A program made the translations under genes and the position numbers. Positions 46,718 to 55,325 of a DNA stretch of 64,000 nucleotides are shown here, piece by piece (the stretch's first letter is position 1; each line of letters starts with the position of its first letter). This DNA is from an uncultured Senegalimassilia sp. (GTDB lineage Bacteria; Actinomycetota; Coriobacteriia; Coriobacteriales; Eggerthellaceae). Under the pieces are notes generated by a model, which had not been told where the DNA came from, ran no database searches, and was given only the letters and a program-made list of their open reading frames with translations. Location: the NCBI RefSeq assembly GCF_934630535.1, contig NZ_CAKTVU010000005.1:62001-126000 (forward strand). Reading direction: 5' to 3'.

Positions 46718-48355
46718 TTATTTCGGATCGTTGGCCATACGCTCCTTGAGGATCTCGGCAAGCTCGAAACGCTTCACCTTGCCCATGGGCGTCTTGGGGA
46801 TCTCGGGGATGTACTCGATACGCTCGGGCCACAGGCGCTTCTGAACGTGCTGGGACTCCAGGTAATCGGTGATCTCCTTCAGCGTGGGCTCGTGCTCGTC
46901 GCGTGCGACGGCGAACGTGCAGATGCGCTCACCGAGGCGCTCGTCGGGCATGCCGATGGTGGCCGTCTCAAGAAGGCCCGGGCACTCCACCAGGTCGTCA
47001 TCGATCTCGCGTGCGCTCAGGTTCTCGCCGCCGCGGATGATGATCTCCTTCTTGCGGCCGTTGATGCGCAGGCGGCCCTCCTCGTCGATGTAGCCAAGGT
47101 CGCCGCTGTGGAACCAGCCGTCATCGTCGAGCGCGCGGTCGGTGCGCTCGGGCTCGTTCAGGTAGCCTACGAACAGGTGCGGACCGGTGGACAGCTCTTC
47201 GCCCTGCACGCCAGCAGGCACTTCGTTGCCGTTGTCGTCGATGCACTTGATCTCGATGCCGGGGTAGGGGATGCCGGACCAGTCGCCCTTCCATTCCACG
47301 CACTTGTCGATCGGAACGAAGACATGCGGGCAGCTTTCCGTGGAGCCGTATACCTCGCACAGGTCCACGCCATGTCGCTTCGCGCATTTCACCAGGCGTG
47401 CCGGCACCGGGGCGCCGCCGCACAGCCACAGGTTGAGCGTTTCGAGCTGCGGGCCGTTGTCGAATTCGATGCACTTCAGGATATCGTAGATAAACGGCGT
47501 GGAGGCCATGGTCCAGGTGCAGCCCTCGCGGTTCATAAGCTCGATGGCCTCGCGCGGGGAGAACTGCTGCATCAAAACGCTGCGCCCGCCCGTCAGCATC
47601 GGCGCGATAAGGCCATGCCAGAAGCCCACGGCATGGTTGAGCGGCGAGCAGTCGAACATGACATCGTCCGGACCGCGATGCGCTTCCTGAGAGAAGATGC
47701 GCTCGGAATACAGCATGTTGTTATGGGTCAGCAGCGCGGCCTTAGGCTTGCCCGTGGTGCCCGAGGTGGACAGGATGACAACGACGTCGTCCGAGGAAAC
47801 CTCCGGCTTTTCCTGAAGCGGTTCGTGGGTTGCGCAGATCGTCGACAGGGAGATGGTGCCGTAACGCGCGGGTTCGAACTTGTCGCACACGGCGATAGCC
47901 TTGACGCTTGCGCATTCCTTCATGGCGTCGATGGCTTGCTGCTCGTAATCCGTGTGATGGAAATACGTCGGGCAGATGAATGCCTTGGAGCTGACCAGAT
48001 TCATGATGTAGATCAGGTCGGCGTCATTGTAATTCTTAGGTACAGGATGGATAACGGCGCCCACTTTGAGAATAGCCACATAGGCGACGGTGAACTCTGC
48101 CCAGTTCGGGAACTGGATGGTAACGACATCGCCCACCTCGATGCCGATTTCCTTGAGCCACGAAGCCAGGCGCGACGCTTTGTCATTTACTTCAGCATAC
48201 GTGTAACGACGCCCCTGATCGTCTGCCACATATTCGCGCTCGCCGTAGTTCTTAACCGCATTGTTCCATGCGTCAAGAGCGGTATCCTTCCCCCAATACC
48301 CCTTCTCATAATACATTTGCTTGCGTTGCTCGTTGATTTTCAGGCCTGTGATCAT
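46718..48355 (-). CDS. Acyl-CoA ligase (AMP-forming; CaiC/cyclohexanecarboxylate-CoA-ligase-like)
   Basis: 545-residue adenylate-forming enzyme that should activate the pathway acid with ATP and CoA. Core motifs are clear: STSGTTGKPKAALLTH (A3), EVYGSTESCPHVF (A5), GWFHSGDLGYIDEEGRLRI (A7) and GRKKEIIIRGGENLSAREID (A8), with the catalytic lysine in PKTPMGKVKRFEL (A10). ATG 48355 follows GAGGAAGGATT; codons upstream belong to the leader. It resembles CaiC, BaiB and alicyclic/aromatic acid ligases, which cannot be separated by eye. It is read in the same direction as the next acyl-CoA dehydrogenase gene (48507-49703). Confidence 0.9.
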   Translation of the reverse strand: MITGLKINEQRKQMYYEKGYWGKDTALDAWNNAVKNYGEREYVADDQGRRYTYAEVNDKASRLASWLKEIGIEVGDVVTIQFPNWAEFTVAYVAILKVGAVIHPVPKNYNDADLIYIMNLVSSKAFICPTYFHHTDYEQQAIDAMKECASVKAIAVCDKFEPARYGTISLSTICATHEPLQEKPEVSSDDVVVILSTSGTTGKPKAALLTHNNMLYSERIFSQEAHRGPDDVMFDCSPLNHAVGFWHGLIAPMLTGGRSVLMQQFSPREAIELMNREGCTWTMASTPFIYDILKCIEFDNGPQLETLNLWLCGGAPVPARLVKCAKRHGVDLCEVYGSTESCPHVFVPIDKCVEWKGDWSGIPYPGIEIKCIDDNGNEVPAGVQGEELSTGPHLFVGYLNEPERTDRALDDDGWFHSGDLGYIDEEGRLRINGRKKEIIIRGGENLSAREIDDDLVECPGLLETATIGMPDERLGERICTFAVARDEHEPTLKEITDYLESQHVQKRLWPERIEYIPEIPKTPMGKVKRFELAEILKERMANDPK

Positions 48356-48452
48356 GCTGCTCAATCCTTCCTCGTTGTATCGAAAAAAGTGCATGAACTA
48401 CCTAGCCGCGACCCCTCCGCGGCCTTTACAAACAAAATGAAATTGAAATGTG

Positions 48453-48497
48453 GCAAGGCATCGCCGTTTTAGCACCCATGCAACGGCGATGCCTTGC
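48453..48497 (-). terminator. Hairpin after the minus-strand acyl-CoA dehydrogenase
   Basis: A perfect 16-bp stem (GCAAGGCATCGCCGTT / AACGGCGATGCCTTGC) with a 13-nt loop. The tract after it on the minus strand is only moderately T-rich. Confidence 0.65.
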
Positions 48498-48506
48498 AGA
48501 AGCGCT

Positions 48507-49703
48507 TTAGTCCAAATACCCCAGCTGCGCCTTCAGACGCTGGCATTCGCGCGCGATGGTGATGCGCTGCACGGTCGGGGCGCCTTCCTCAAGCCACAGT
48601 GCGCGGCAGTCGCGATACAAGCGCTCGGTCGGTCCATACGGGGATTTCTCGAAGTACCCGTCGCCGCCGAAGATCTCGAGCATCTCATCCGAGCAGGTCT
48701 TCACTGCCTGAATGGAGTTCAGCTTGCAGATAGCCGCCTTCTCGTCGACGTACTCGTTGTGAGGATCGACATCGAAGTCGCGGGCGAAGTCGTACACCAG
48801 GCAACGCAGCGCATGCGTGGCCGCCGCCATATCGGCGATCTTCATCTTGATGGCCTGGCGCGTGGCGATCGGCTTGCCGAACGTGATGCGGTCGTTGGCA
48901 CGTGCGATGCTCATTTCGAGCATGCGCTGGCACATGCCCAGATTCGACGCCGCGATGTGGACGCGGGAGATGGACAGGGAGTGGATGGCCACCTCCATGC
49001 CCTGGCCCTCATGGCCGAGCAGGTATTTCGGGTCAAGTCGTACGTCGGTGAACTTCAGCCCGGCATGCCCGGCGCCGCGGCAGCCCATCATGTGCGGCAT
49101 CTCGACCAGCTCGAATCCCGGTGCATCCATGGGAACCAGGAATGCCGAAAGGCGGGAATCCTTGTCATCGGTCGGATCGGTCACCGCGATCACGTATGCG
49201 TACTGAGAGCAATCGGTGTGGGAGATGAGCCACTTTTCGCCGTTGAGGATGTACGAGCCGTCTTCTTGGCGAATGGCGGTGGAGTGGACGTCGGCGCCGG
49301 TGCCGCCCGTCTTCTCCGTCAAGGCGAAGCAGGTGAAGACGCTCTTGTCCTGGAACTTGTTCATAAGCTCGGCTTTGACCTCGGGCGTTCCATACTCGTT
49401 GAGGATGCGCCAGTTCAAGTCCGCTGCATAATGAAGGTGCATGCGCATGCCGCCGGGACCGCGGCTGAACTCCTCTTGCACCTTCAGGATCTCCAATTCG
49501 CTCAAATCCCATCCGCCGTACTCGGAGGGAAGCGCGAAACGATACAGATCGTTCTCGCGAGCCAGATCGAAGAAACGCTGCGGGAAGACGTTGGTCTGCT
49601 CGACTTCCTCCTGCATTTCCTCGAACGGACCCTCCGCAAGCGCTCGGACCTTGGTCAGGAACTCAGCAAACTGCTCATCGCTGATCTTTGCATTTGGGTT
49701 CAT
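48507..49703 (-). CDS. Acyl-CoA dehydrogenase (divergent, long N-terminal helical domain)
   Basis: 398 residues with CFALTEKTGGTGADVHST, LNGEKWLISHTD and ITFGKPIATRQAIKMKIADM. The catalytic loop is LWLEEGAPTVQRI, keeping a glutamate in the expected place but in an unusual EEGA setting. ATG 49703 is preferred over the ATG two codons earlier because AGGGG is then 7 nt away. It is divergent from the crotonase gene, sharing a 356-nt region with a striking dyad. Substrate unknown. Confidence 0.88.
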   Translation of the reverse strand: MNPNAKISDEQFAEFLTKVRALAEGPFEEMQEEVEQTNVFPQRFFDLARENDLYRFALPSEYGGWDLSELEILKVQEEFSRGPGGMRMHLHYAADLNWRILNEYGTPEVKAELMNKFQDKSVFTCFALTEKTGGTGADVHSTAIRQEDGSYILNGEKWLISHTDCSQYAYVIAVTDPTDDKDSRLSAFLVPMDAPGFELVEMPHMMGCRGAGHAGLKFTDVRLDPKYLLGHEGQGMEVAIHSLSISRVHIAASNLGMCQRMLEMSIARANDRITFGKPIATRQAIKMKIADMAAATHALRCLVYDFARDFDVDPHNEYVDEKAAICKLNSIQAVKTCSDEMLEIFGGDGYFEKSPYGPTERLYRDCRALWLEEGAPTVQRITIARECQRLKAQLGYLD

Positions 49704-50059
49704 ACGCATGCCCCTATCGATGTATATGTTTCGAACGCAACATGTGGATTAAGGGTAATTTCACCTAGCACATGTTTTGCGTTCCCCTTGCTGACATACA
49801 TGATAGCGAGCGAAATCGACCTTGTGCGGCTTGAATCCATTGACGTTTTCTGGGGCAATCTGCTCTTCGATAGGTTGCGTCTATCGAATTCCGGAATCCG
49901 TTCACCAGAATGAAAGAAGTGTGAGGGGAAGGATACAAAAACGAAATATTGTCCGTAGAAATCCCTTTCGAAAGTCGGCATTCTGTATTTAGTCACACAG
50001 ACGGTAACAAAGTCTGGGACAAACTTTCAAAGCTTGAGTAATTCAAGAAAGGGGTCGCC
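49704..50059. promoter_or_regulatory. Divergent control region with a 14-bp dyad
   Basis: No gene visible. An inverted repeat has the left arm GAACGCAACATGTG (49733-49746) and the right arm CACATGTTTTGCGTTC (49769-49784), identical in complement except for a two-base bulge; 22 nt separate the arms. It lies 30 nt from the minus-strand dehydrogenase start and looks like an operator. Close to the crotonase start are small hairpins AAAGT/ACTTT and CTTGA/TCAAG before the ribosome site AAAGGGG. Confidence 0.55.
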
Positions 50060-50938
50060 ATGAGCGTCTATCAGGAAAGCTATCATCTGCCCGAGTTTAC
50101 CTACGAGTATGAGAAGCTGAAGATCGACAAGCGTGGTCCGGTTTACGTTTGCGCATTCGACGATGCACAGAACCTCAACGCCATGTCCTACCAGCAGATG
50201 GCTGAGTTCAACGACTTTTTGATCAAGGTCCGCATGGACAAGGATTGCCGCGTCATCGTTCTGACCGGCGAGGGCCGCTCCTTCTGCGCTGGCTTCAACC
50301 TGAACGACCTGGCTCTCGAGCCGCCTGAGGATATGGGCCGCATCCAGCGTGACTTCTACATCATGCAGCGTATGTGCTCCGATCAGATCGTGAACATGCG
50401 TCGCTGCGAGCAGCCGATCATCGGCGCTCTGAAGGGCTACGCCGTTGGTGGCGGTCTGTCCATCTCCTGCGCTTGCGACCTGCGCGTTCTGGGCGAGTCC
50501 TACAAGATGAACGCCGGCTACCTGTCCATCGGTTACACCGGCACCGACATGGGCGGCGCCTTCTTCCTGCCCAAGATCGTCGGCTACGCTCGCGCCGCCG
50601 AGATCCTGATGAACCCTGCCCGTCATGACGCTCAGCAGCTGCTCGACTGGGGCTTCGCGAACCGCGTTGTCGCCGACGACGATGTGCTCGAGACCGCTGT
50701 TGCCATGGCTGAGGACATGTGCAAGCAGACCGCTCCGTTCGGCCTGCGCCTGACCAAGGAGTGCCTGCAGACCTCCCTCGACGGCACCAGCTTCGAGAAT
50801 GTCATCAAGATGGAGAACCGCAACCAGGTTCTGGCCTCCAACACCAACGACGGCATCATGGGCACCCTCAAGATGAACCCGCACAACAAGCAGGACGTCA
50901 AGGACAATCCGGACAAGTACGCTTTCCACAACATGTAA
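50060..50938 (+). CDS. Crotonase-family enoyl-CoA hydratase/isomerase (CaiD-like position)
   Basis: 292 residues of the crotonase fold: oxyanion-hole loop GRSFCAGFNLND and the GYAVGGGLSISCACDLRV segment. The two glutamates of classical hydratases are not found: the first position is serine (GGGLSIS) and the second region reads AGYLSIGYTGTDMGG, which keeps only an aspartate (TDMG) as in dienoyl-CoA isomerases. So the reaction may be isomerisation, or hydration by another geometry, rather than standard beta-oxidation. GAAAGGGG precedes the ATG. Codon use suggests high expression. Monocistronic with a strong terminator. Confidence 0.85.
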   Translation: MSVYQESYHLPEFTYEYEKLKIDKRGPVYVCAFDDAQNLNAMSYQQMAEFNDFLIKVRMDKDCRVIVLTGEGRSFCAGFNLNDLALEPPEDMGRIQRDFYIMQRMCSDQIVNMRRCEQPIIGALKGYAVGGGLSISCACDLRVLGESYKMNAGYLSIGYTGTDMGGAFFLPKIVGYARAAEILMNPARHDAQQLLDWGFANRVVADDDVLETAVAMAEDMCKQTAPFGLRLTKECLQTSLDGTSFENVIKMENRNQVLASNTNDGIMGTLKMNPHNKQDVKDNPDKYAFHNM

Positions 50939-50958
50939 GTCGCATCTCTTGTGACTTG

Positions 50959-50993
50959 GTGCCCTCGATCGATTGCGGTCGAGGGCACTTTTT
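50959..50993 (+). terminator. Terminator of the crotonase gene
   Basis: A 10-bp stem (GTGCCCTCGA / TCGAGGGCAC) and a T5 run. Confidence 0.9.
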
Positions 50994-51087
50994 GCTACAG
51001 GGGTACTGGGGCGTGGTCGCACGTATCCGGCTCTGGTCGGATGCAAGGATGCGGCTACAGGGTCACGTAAGCGATTAGGAGACGAGA

Positions 51088-51702
51088 ATGAACATTCTGG
51101 CCATCAACGGTAGCCATCGTGCCGGCAAAGGCACTGCAGCGCTTTTGAGCGCCGTTCTGGAGACTGCCGGTCATCAAGGCGCTACGTGCGAGCTCATCGA
51201 GCTGTCGCATCTTGATATCCGCTTCTGCTGCGGTTGCAACAAATGCTTGGGTTCCAATCGCTGCACCATCCATGACGACATGGATATGCTCTACGACAAG
51301 ATGATGCATGCCGACGGCATCGTTTTGGGCTCGCCGGTGTATTTCGGTACCGTATCCGCGCGCATGAAGAACTTCATGGACCGTACGCGTCCTTTGCATA
51401 TGGTCGACAATGCCCTTGCCGGCAAAGTCGGCGGCATGGTCACCTGCTCGGGCTTGCCGGATTGCGGCTGCCAAGGTGCCCTTGCGGCCATGGATCATTT
51501 CTTCGCCACTCATGAGATGCTCGTGGTGCATCCTCGTCCGCTCGGCCCGGTCATCGGCGATGGCGTCGCCGCGACGCAGCTTGCCCGTTTCAACGAGGCG
51601 GGCGATCCGGAGTGGCGTAGCATCAAGGACGACCAGAACGCCTTCAAGTGCGCTCGTCGCCTCGGCCACGACATGTTCAACCTCATCGCCCGTTTGTCTT
51701 AA
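51088..51702 (+). CDS. Iron-sulfur flavoprotein / NAD(P)H-dependent FMN reductase family
   Basis: 204-residue flavodoxin-fold protein. It starts MNILAINGSHRAGKGTAALL (FMN phosphate loop) and has the compact cluster motif CCGCNKCLGSNRC (CX2CX2CX5C) of archaeal-type iron-sulfur flavoproteins, then GSPVYFGTVSARMKNFMDR (second flavin loop). It could shuttle electrons to one of the flavoenzymes in the locus, for example the OYE-like or CaiA-like reductase. TAGGAGACGAG precedes the ATG. It ends in a strong terminator, so it is a single-gene unit. Confidence 0.82.
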   Translation: MNILAINGSHRAGKGTAALLSAVLETAGHQGATCELIELSHLDIRFCCGCNKCLGSNRCTIHDDMDMLYDKMMHADGIVLGSPVYFGTVSARMKNFMDRTRPLHMVDNALAGKVGGMVTCSGLPDCGCQGALAAMDHFFATHEMLVVHPRPLGPVIGDGVAATQLARFNEAGDPEWRSIKDDQNAFKCARRLGHDMFNLIARLS

Positions 51703-51725
51703 GCCGATTTCCCATATCGCGTGCC

Positions 51726-51760
51726 ATGGCGATCGCCTTCCCGGCGATCGCCATTTTTTT
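51726..51760 (+). terminator. Terminator of the iron-sulfur flavoprotein gene
   Basis: A perfect 12-bp stem (ATGGCGATCGCC / GGCGATCGCCAT) with a TTCCC loop and a T7 run. Confidence 0.92.
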
Positions 51761-52128
51761 GTGCCTGGATAGTTTGGTTGTATGTATACCTTTGAATCAG
51801 ATGCTTATCCGGACTGTATGCCCGAGCTGTCGCTCACGTTTCGATATCGTCGGCGTGGCTGCTGTGCAGAAGCATTATGAGGACGGTTGGGAGGCGGAGC
51901 GCATTGCCGTGAATGCTGCTGCGCACTGATGGTCGGCATCCTGATGGACTATGTGGATCATAGTCGGTGGGGAAGGGCGGCGTTTGCAACGGCTAGGTTA
52001 GTCCATGGGTTGCGTGGTAATCGTTATCGGCATCGTGTGGCCTGGCATATCCGGATCGAGCTATCTCGTATTCACTACATGGAAAGGGGCTGCCAAAAAT
52101 GCCGTTACTATATATAGAGCTATATATA

Positions 52129-52160
52129 AAGAAAACCCGCAACATAGGTTGCGGGTTTTC
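52129..52160 (-). terminator. Terminator of the CoA transferase gene
   Basis: A perfect 12-bp stem (AAAACCCGCAAC / GTTGCGGGTTTT) with an ATAG loop. It would also stop plus-strand transcription. Confidence 0.88.
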
Positions 52161-52189
52161 CCAACGAACGATTGAAAGGAGTTTGGCGA

Positions 52190-53500
52190 TTACCAGTTGC
52201 AGGGAGCTTCGCCCTTGACCTGGCGCTCGGACTTGAAGATGGTGTCCGGGACTTCCTTGCCATGCCAGCACTTGATGGCGCCGTCCTCTTCAGCCTTGGC
52301 GATCTGCTCGTCGGTGTAGCCGAGCTTCTCCATGATCTCGGTGGTGTGATAACCGATGGGCTTGGACAGGATGACCGGCGGATCGCCGTACTCGCGGAAG
52401 CGCAGGGGGCTCATCGGCAGGGCCTTCTTGCCATAGCCTTCGTACTCGACCCAACGCAGGGAGTCGTTGTCGTAGGCCTCCTGGTCCTTGACCACGTCGG
52501 TGTAACGGAAGCACTTCTGATGGGGAACCTCATGCTCGCGCAGGATCTCGTCCCACTCGTCGAAGGTCTTGGTCGAGAAACCGGCCTCGAGCCAGCTGAT
52601 GACCTCGGGCTGCTTCTCGGAAGCCTTCAGTGCGGGCAGGTTGCAGGTGTCGGCCTGGTCGACATGCTCGGCATTGCCGGTGATTTCCATCATCATGTTG
52701 TAGTACTTGTCGTACTGAGGCATGCAGATGAGCATCCACTTGCCGTCCTTGGTGCGGTACGTGTTGTTGAACGGGTTGGGCACGTGCTTACGAGACTTCG
52801 GATACGGAGCGCCGAACTGCGTAGCCATGATGCCGATGTTGCCGCCCCAGATAGCAGCGCCGTACAGGTTGCAGGTAACCTTGTCGCCCTTGCCGGTGCG
52901 AGTGCGGTTGAACAGCGCAGCCAGGATGCCGCCTGCCATGATGGATGCGGCGTTGTAGTCGCCGAAAGCCTGCGGCGGGATCGCCGGAGACTCGCCATCC
53001 TCGCGGAAGCAGTTGGCAACGCCGCCACGAGCAGCCCAGCACACAGCGTCGAAGCCGGGGGTGTTGGCCTCTTCGCCGAACTCGCCGTAGCCACGCAGCT
53101 GAGCCCAGATCAGGGACGGGTACTTGGCGGCCAGGGCGTCGTAGTCCAGGCCCAGCTTAACGAGCGCCTTGTCGCGCAGGTTGCAGACGAAGACGTCGGC
53201 CTCGGAGAGCAGCTTGTCCATGACCGCGAAGCCCTCTTCGCTCTTCAGGTTCAGGGCGATCCAGTTCTTGTTGGTGTTGTTCAAGTCGATCGTGGGGTCT
53301 TCGGTATCGTTCTGCTCGCAGCCGAAGCCCGGGCCCTGAGTACGCTGGGCATCGCCGTGCAGCGGCTCGACCTTCATGATTTCAGCACCCATTTCGGACA
53401 GGATACGAACGGTTGCGGGAGCCGCAACCCACTCGCACAGTTCGACGACCTTCACGCCGTTCAGAGGGCCATAACCGTTAAGTTTCTCGCTTACCAGCAT
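52190..53500 (-). CDS. CaiB/BaiF-type class III CoA transferase
   Basis: 436 residues. Class III CoA transferases move CoA between carboxylic acids through an aspartyl-CoA intermediate; the nucleophile is D151 in NTPGFDAVCWAARGG. The N-terminal GVKVVELCEWVAAPATVRILSEMGAEIMKVE and the QAFGDYNAASIMAGGILAAL region fit the family. It could recycle CoA from product to incoming substrate, sparing the ATP used by the ligase. AAAGGAGCGCC precedes the ATG. It is divergent from a CaiA-like dehydrogenase gene across 380 nt. Codon use suggests high expression. Confidence 0.92.
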   Translation of the reverse strand: MLVSEKLNGYGPLNGVKVVELCEWVAAPATVRILSEMGAEIMKVEPLHGDAQRTQGPGFGCEQNDTEDPTIDLNNTNKNWIALNLKSEEGFAVMDKLLSEADVFVCNLRDKALVKLGLDYDALAAKYPSLIWAQLRGYGEFGEEANTPGFDAVCWAARGGVANCFREDGESPAIPPQAFGDYNAASIMAGGILAALFNRTRTGKGDKVTCNLYGAAIWGGNIGIMATQFGAPYPKSRKHVPNPFNNTYRTKDGKWMLICMPQYDKYYNMMMEITGNAEHVDQADTCNLPALKASEKQPEVISWLEAGFSTKTFDEWDEILREHEVPHQKCFRYTDVVKDQEAYDNDSLRWVEYEGYGKKALPMSPLRFREYGDPPVILSKPIGYHTTEIMEKLGYTDEQIAKAEEDGAIKCWHGKEVPDTIFKSERQVKGEAPCNW

Positions 53501-53880
53501 TATGAGGCGCTCCTTTCATTTTCGTTTCGGGTGGTTCTTGCGTTTGCAGGACTAATATTTACAGGTAAACGCGACTAGTTCTATGGACAATAATTCAATA
53601 GTGTGTGATTGCCCATAAGAAATGTTCGCTAAAACATAGGTAGACCTTTGCAAAACCCGTATATGCGTTGGACAAACCACTTTATATGTTTCTGCAAATA
53701 TGGGGTTCTGTGGGCAAGAAGCCGAAATTGGGTGGAGATACCTTGAAATGCTTGCCGAATGTTCGTTGGTTTGGTCGAAAACGGGATATTGGCCGTCAGG
53801 CGTTTCGCGGCTCGCTGGTATATTGAGTGCATAAGTTGGTAGGTATCGCAGTATTGTCCGAGAACGCAAGGGGGTTCGCG
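53501..53880. promoter_or_regulatory. Divergent control region of the CoA transferase and CaiA-like dehydrogenase
   Basis: No gene visible; AT-richer than its surroundings. A dyad ATGGACAAT (53583-53591) and ATTGCCCAT (53608-53616), 8 of 9 positions pairing, could be a LysR-type or other operator. TATATT at 53819-53824 is a possible -10 for the plus-strand gene. Confidence 0.4.
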
Positions 53881-55041
53881 GTGGATTTCAATCTTTCGTC
53901 CGATCAAAAGAAGCTTGTGGCTGCTTTTCGTGCTTTCGGCACGGAAGTGTTCACGCCCGACCACGTATCGCAATGGTGCAGGGATCAGGGCTTGCCCGAC
54001 GATGTCATGAAGCGTTTCGCCGATACTTATTTCAAGTCCGTCGATAAACGGCTTTCCTCCGTTGCGGGGCATACGCTTCTCGATCAGGCGCTCATCATCG
54101 AGGAGCTGTCCCGATGCGCCGGCGCCACGCTGCCGTTCCAAAACGATCTGTTCAATCTGCAGATCGTCGATGCGCTTGCCGCCGCTGGCAACGTGGATCC
54201 CGTCGTCGAGGAGTATCGATCGACGGGTCGCCTTATGTTCGCGCTCGCCATTTCCGAGCCGGAGGGCGGTTCGGATGTCATGTCCATGAAGACGAGCACG
54301 AAAACCCTTGATGGGAAGATCGTCTTGAACGGCCGCAAGTCTTACGTCAACAACGGCGAGTATGCTCCTTACATCGTCGTAGCCGCCATCGACGACGATG
54401 CTGAGACCGATGATGCGTATCCTGCGCTTGCATTGTGGCTTGTTCCTCGAAATCTGAAGGGCATCGCCGCGGTCCCCATCGACAAGATCGGGCAGGATAT
54501 GCTTCCGTTCGCGTCCTTGTCGTTCCAAGACGTCGAGCTGAAGCCCGAATATCGCATCTCGTCCGATCAAGGCGATTTCAGGCGCCTGTTCCAAATGCTC
54601 GAATATGGTCGCGTGCTGCTGTGCGCGTCGTCGCTTGGCATGGCGCAAGCGGCCATGGAGGACGCATGCGCGCATGCGCGCTCCCGAAAGGCGTTCGGCG
54701 TGCAGGTCGGCCGCTTCCAGCAGATCGAGACCATGCTGACGGATATGGAGCTGCATCTCACCAACATGAGGTCGATCCTGTACCGTGCGGCATGGGCCGT
54801 CGATGAGGGCGATCCGGATCGACGCCTGGCCGTATCACTTATGAAGCGATATATCCCGAAGACCGCTGTGGAGGTGGCATCCGATGCCATGCAGATCCTG
54901 GGCGGTTTGGGTTATACGGAAAGCTCTCGCACGTGCCGCGTTTGGCGCGACTGCCGAGGTAACCAGATCGCAGAGGGCACCGATCAGATCATGGTGTACA
55001 TCGCAGCACCGCTGATCGCCGAGAAATACCGCGATTTTTAA
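53881..55041 (+). CDS. CaiA-like acyl-CoA dehydrogenase retaining the catalytic Glu
   Basis: 386 residues beginning (M)DFNLSSDQKKLVAAFRAF, closely like the CaiA start, with AISEPEGGSDVMSMKTST, LNGRKSYVNNGEYAPYIVV and RKAFGVQVGRFQQIE. Unlike the CaiA-like gene at 36468 the active-site loop is NQIAEGTDQIMVY, with the glutamate. Start is GTG at 53881 after AAGGGGG; a longer frame upstream is not needed. It is divergent from the CoA transferase gene and probably co-regulated. It may catalyse the reverse or a different step from the 36468 protein. Confidence 0.9.
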   Translation: MDFNLSSDQKKLVAAFRAFGTEVFTPDHVSQWCRDQGLPDDVMKRFADTYFKSVDKRLSSVAGHTLLDQALIIEELSRCAGATLPFQNDLFNLQIVDALAAAGNVDPVVEEYRSTGRLMFALAISEPEGGSDVMSMKTSTKTLDGKIVLNGRKSYVNNGEYAPYIVVAAIDDDAETDDAYPALALWLVPRNLKGIAAVPIDKIGQDMLPFASLSFQDVELKPEYRISSDQGDFRRLFQMLEYGRVLLCASSLGMAQAAMEDACAHARSRKAFGVQVGRFQQIETMLTDMELHLTNMRSILYRAAWAVDEGDPDRRLAVSLMKRYIPKTAVEVASDAMQILGGLGYTESSRTCRVWRDCRGNQIAEGTDQIMVYIAAPLIAEKYRDF

Positions 55042-55206
55042 AAAATGTCCCATCGTGTAAATATCGAATCAGCAATTGTGCCGGTAAAAGTCTCTTTTAT
55101 CGATTTCTATAGCCTATAGTTGATTCTGATATATACACATATCTCCGTAGTTGACCACTTTAATTCTACGAAACCGGATAAATGAGTGAGTTCTGTCCGT
55201 ATCTTC

Positions 55207-55310
55207 CGTAGGTTTTGTGATGTACAAAGTACTTGGATAAGCGGAAGGGTGCTTATCCGGTTCATCACACCAGGGGTTCTAGGTTTGCGTTTTGCGAAGG
55301 AAAACCTACG
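55207..55310 (+). promoter_or_regulatory. Nested stem-loop leader directly upstream of the MFS gene ribosome site
   Basis: Three nested helices can form: CGTAGGTTTT/AAAACCTACG (outer, 10 bp), TGTGATG/CATCACA (7 bp; the outermost bases compete by one nucleotide) and GGATAAGC/GCTTATCC (8 bp). The outer 3' arm ends two bases before AAGGAGG. That arm can alternatively pair with a nearer TAGGTTT at 55280-55286. A TTGACC at 55151 may mark the promoter. It looks like a riboswitch or other translational control element; I recognise no known class. Confidence 0.5.
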
Positions 55311-55325
55311 ACAAGGAGGTATGTT

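Larger units (their letters stand above)
51703..52189. other. Spacer between the ISF gene and the CoA transferase gene
   Basis: It holds two terminators, and an AT palindrome at 52109-52128 (TATATATAG / CTATATATA with 2 nt between). Short ORFs of 32-93 codons exist but lack ribosome sites; one encodes TVCPSCRSRFDIVG, a possible remnant of a zinc-finger protein. I do not call a gene. Confidence 0.45.

Noticed and set aside
46715..48472. 585-codon plus-strand frame opposite the acyl-CoA ligase
   Set aside because: The ligase motifs on the minus strand are unmistakable, and the plus frame has no recognisable domain.
51648..52117. Short ORFs (32-93 codons) between the ISF and CoA transferase genes, one with a CPSC motif
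   Set aside because: No ribosome sites, overlapping terminators, and no stable reading frame; at most a gene remnant.
36468..55041. Assignment of the locus as the carnitine cai operon
   Set aside because: CaiT and CaiE are missing, genes are in separate units, the carrier is MFS rather than BCCT, and the crotonase active site differs. Only the enzyme classes match.
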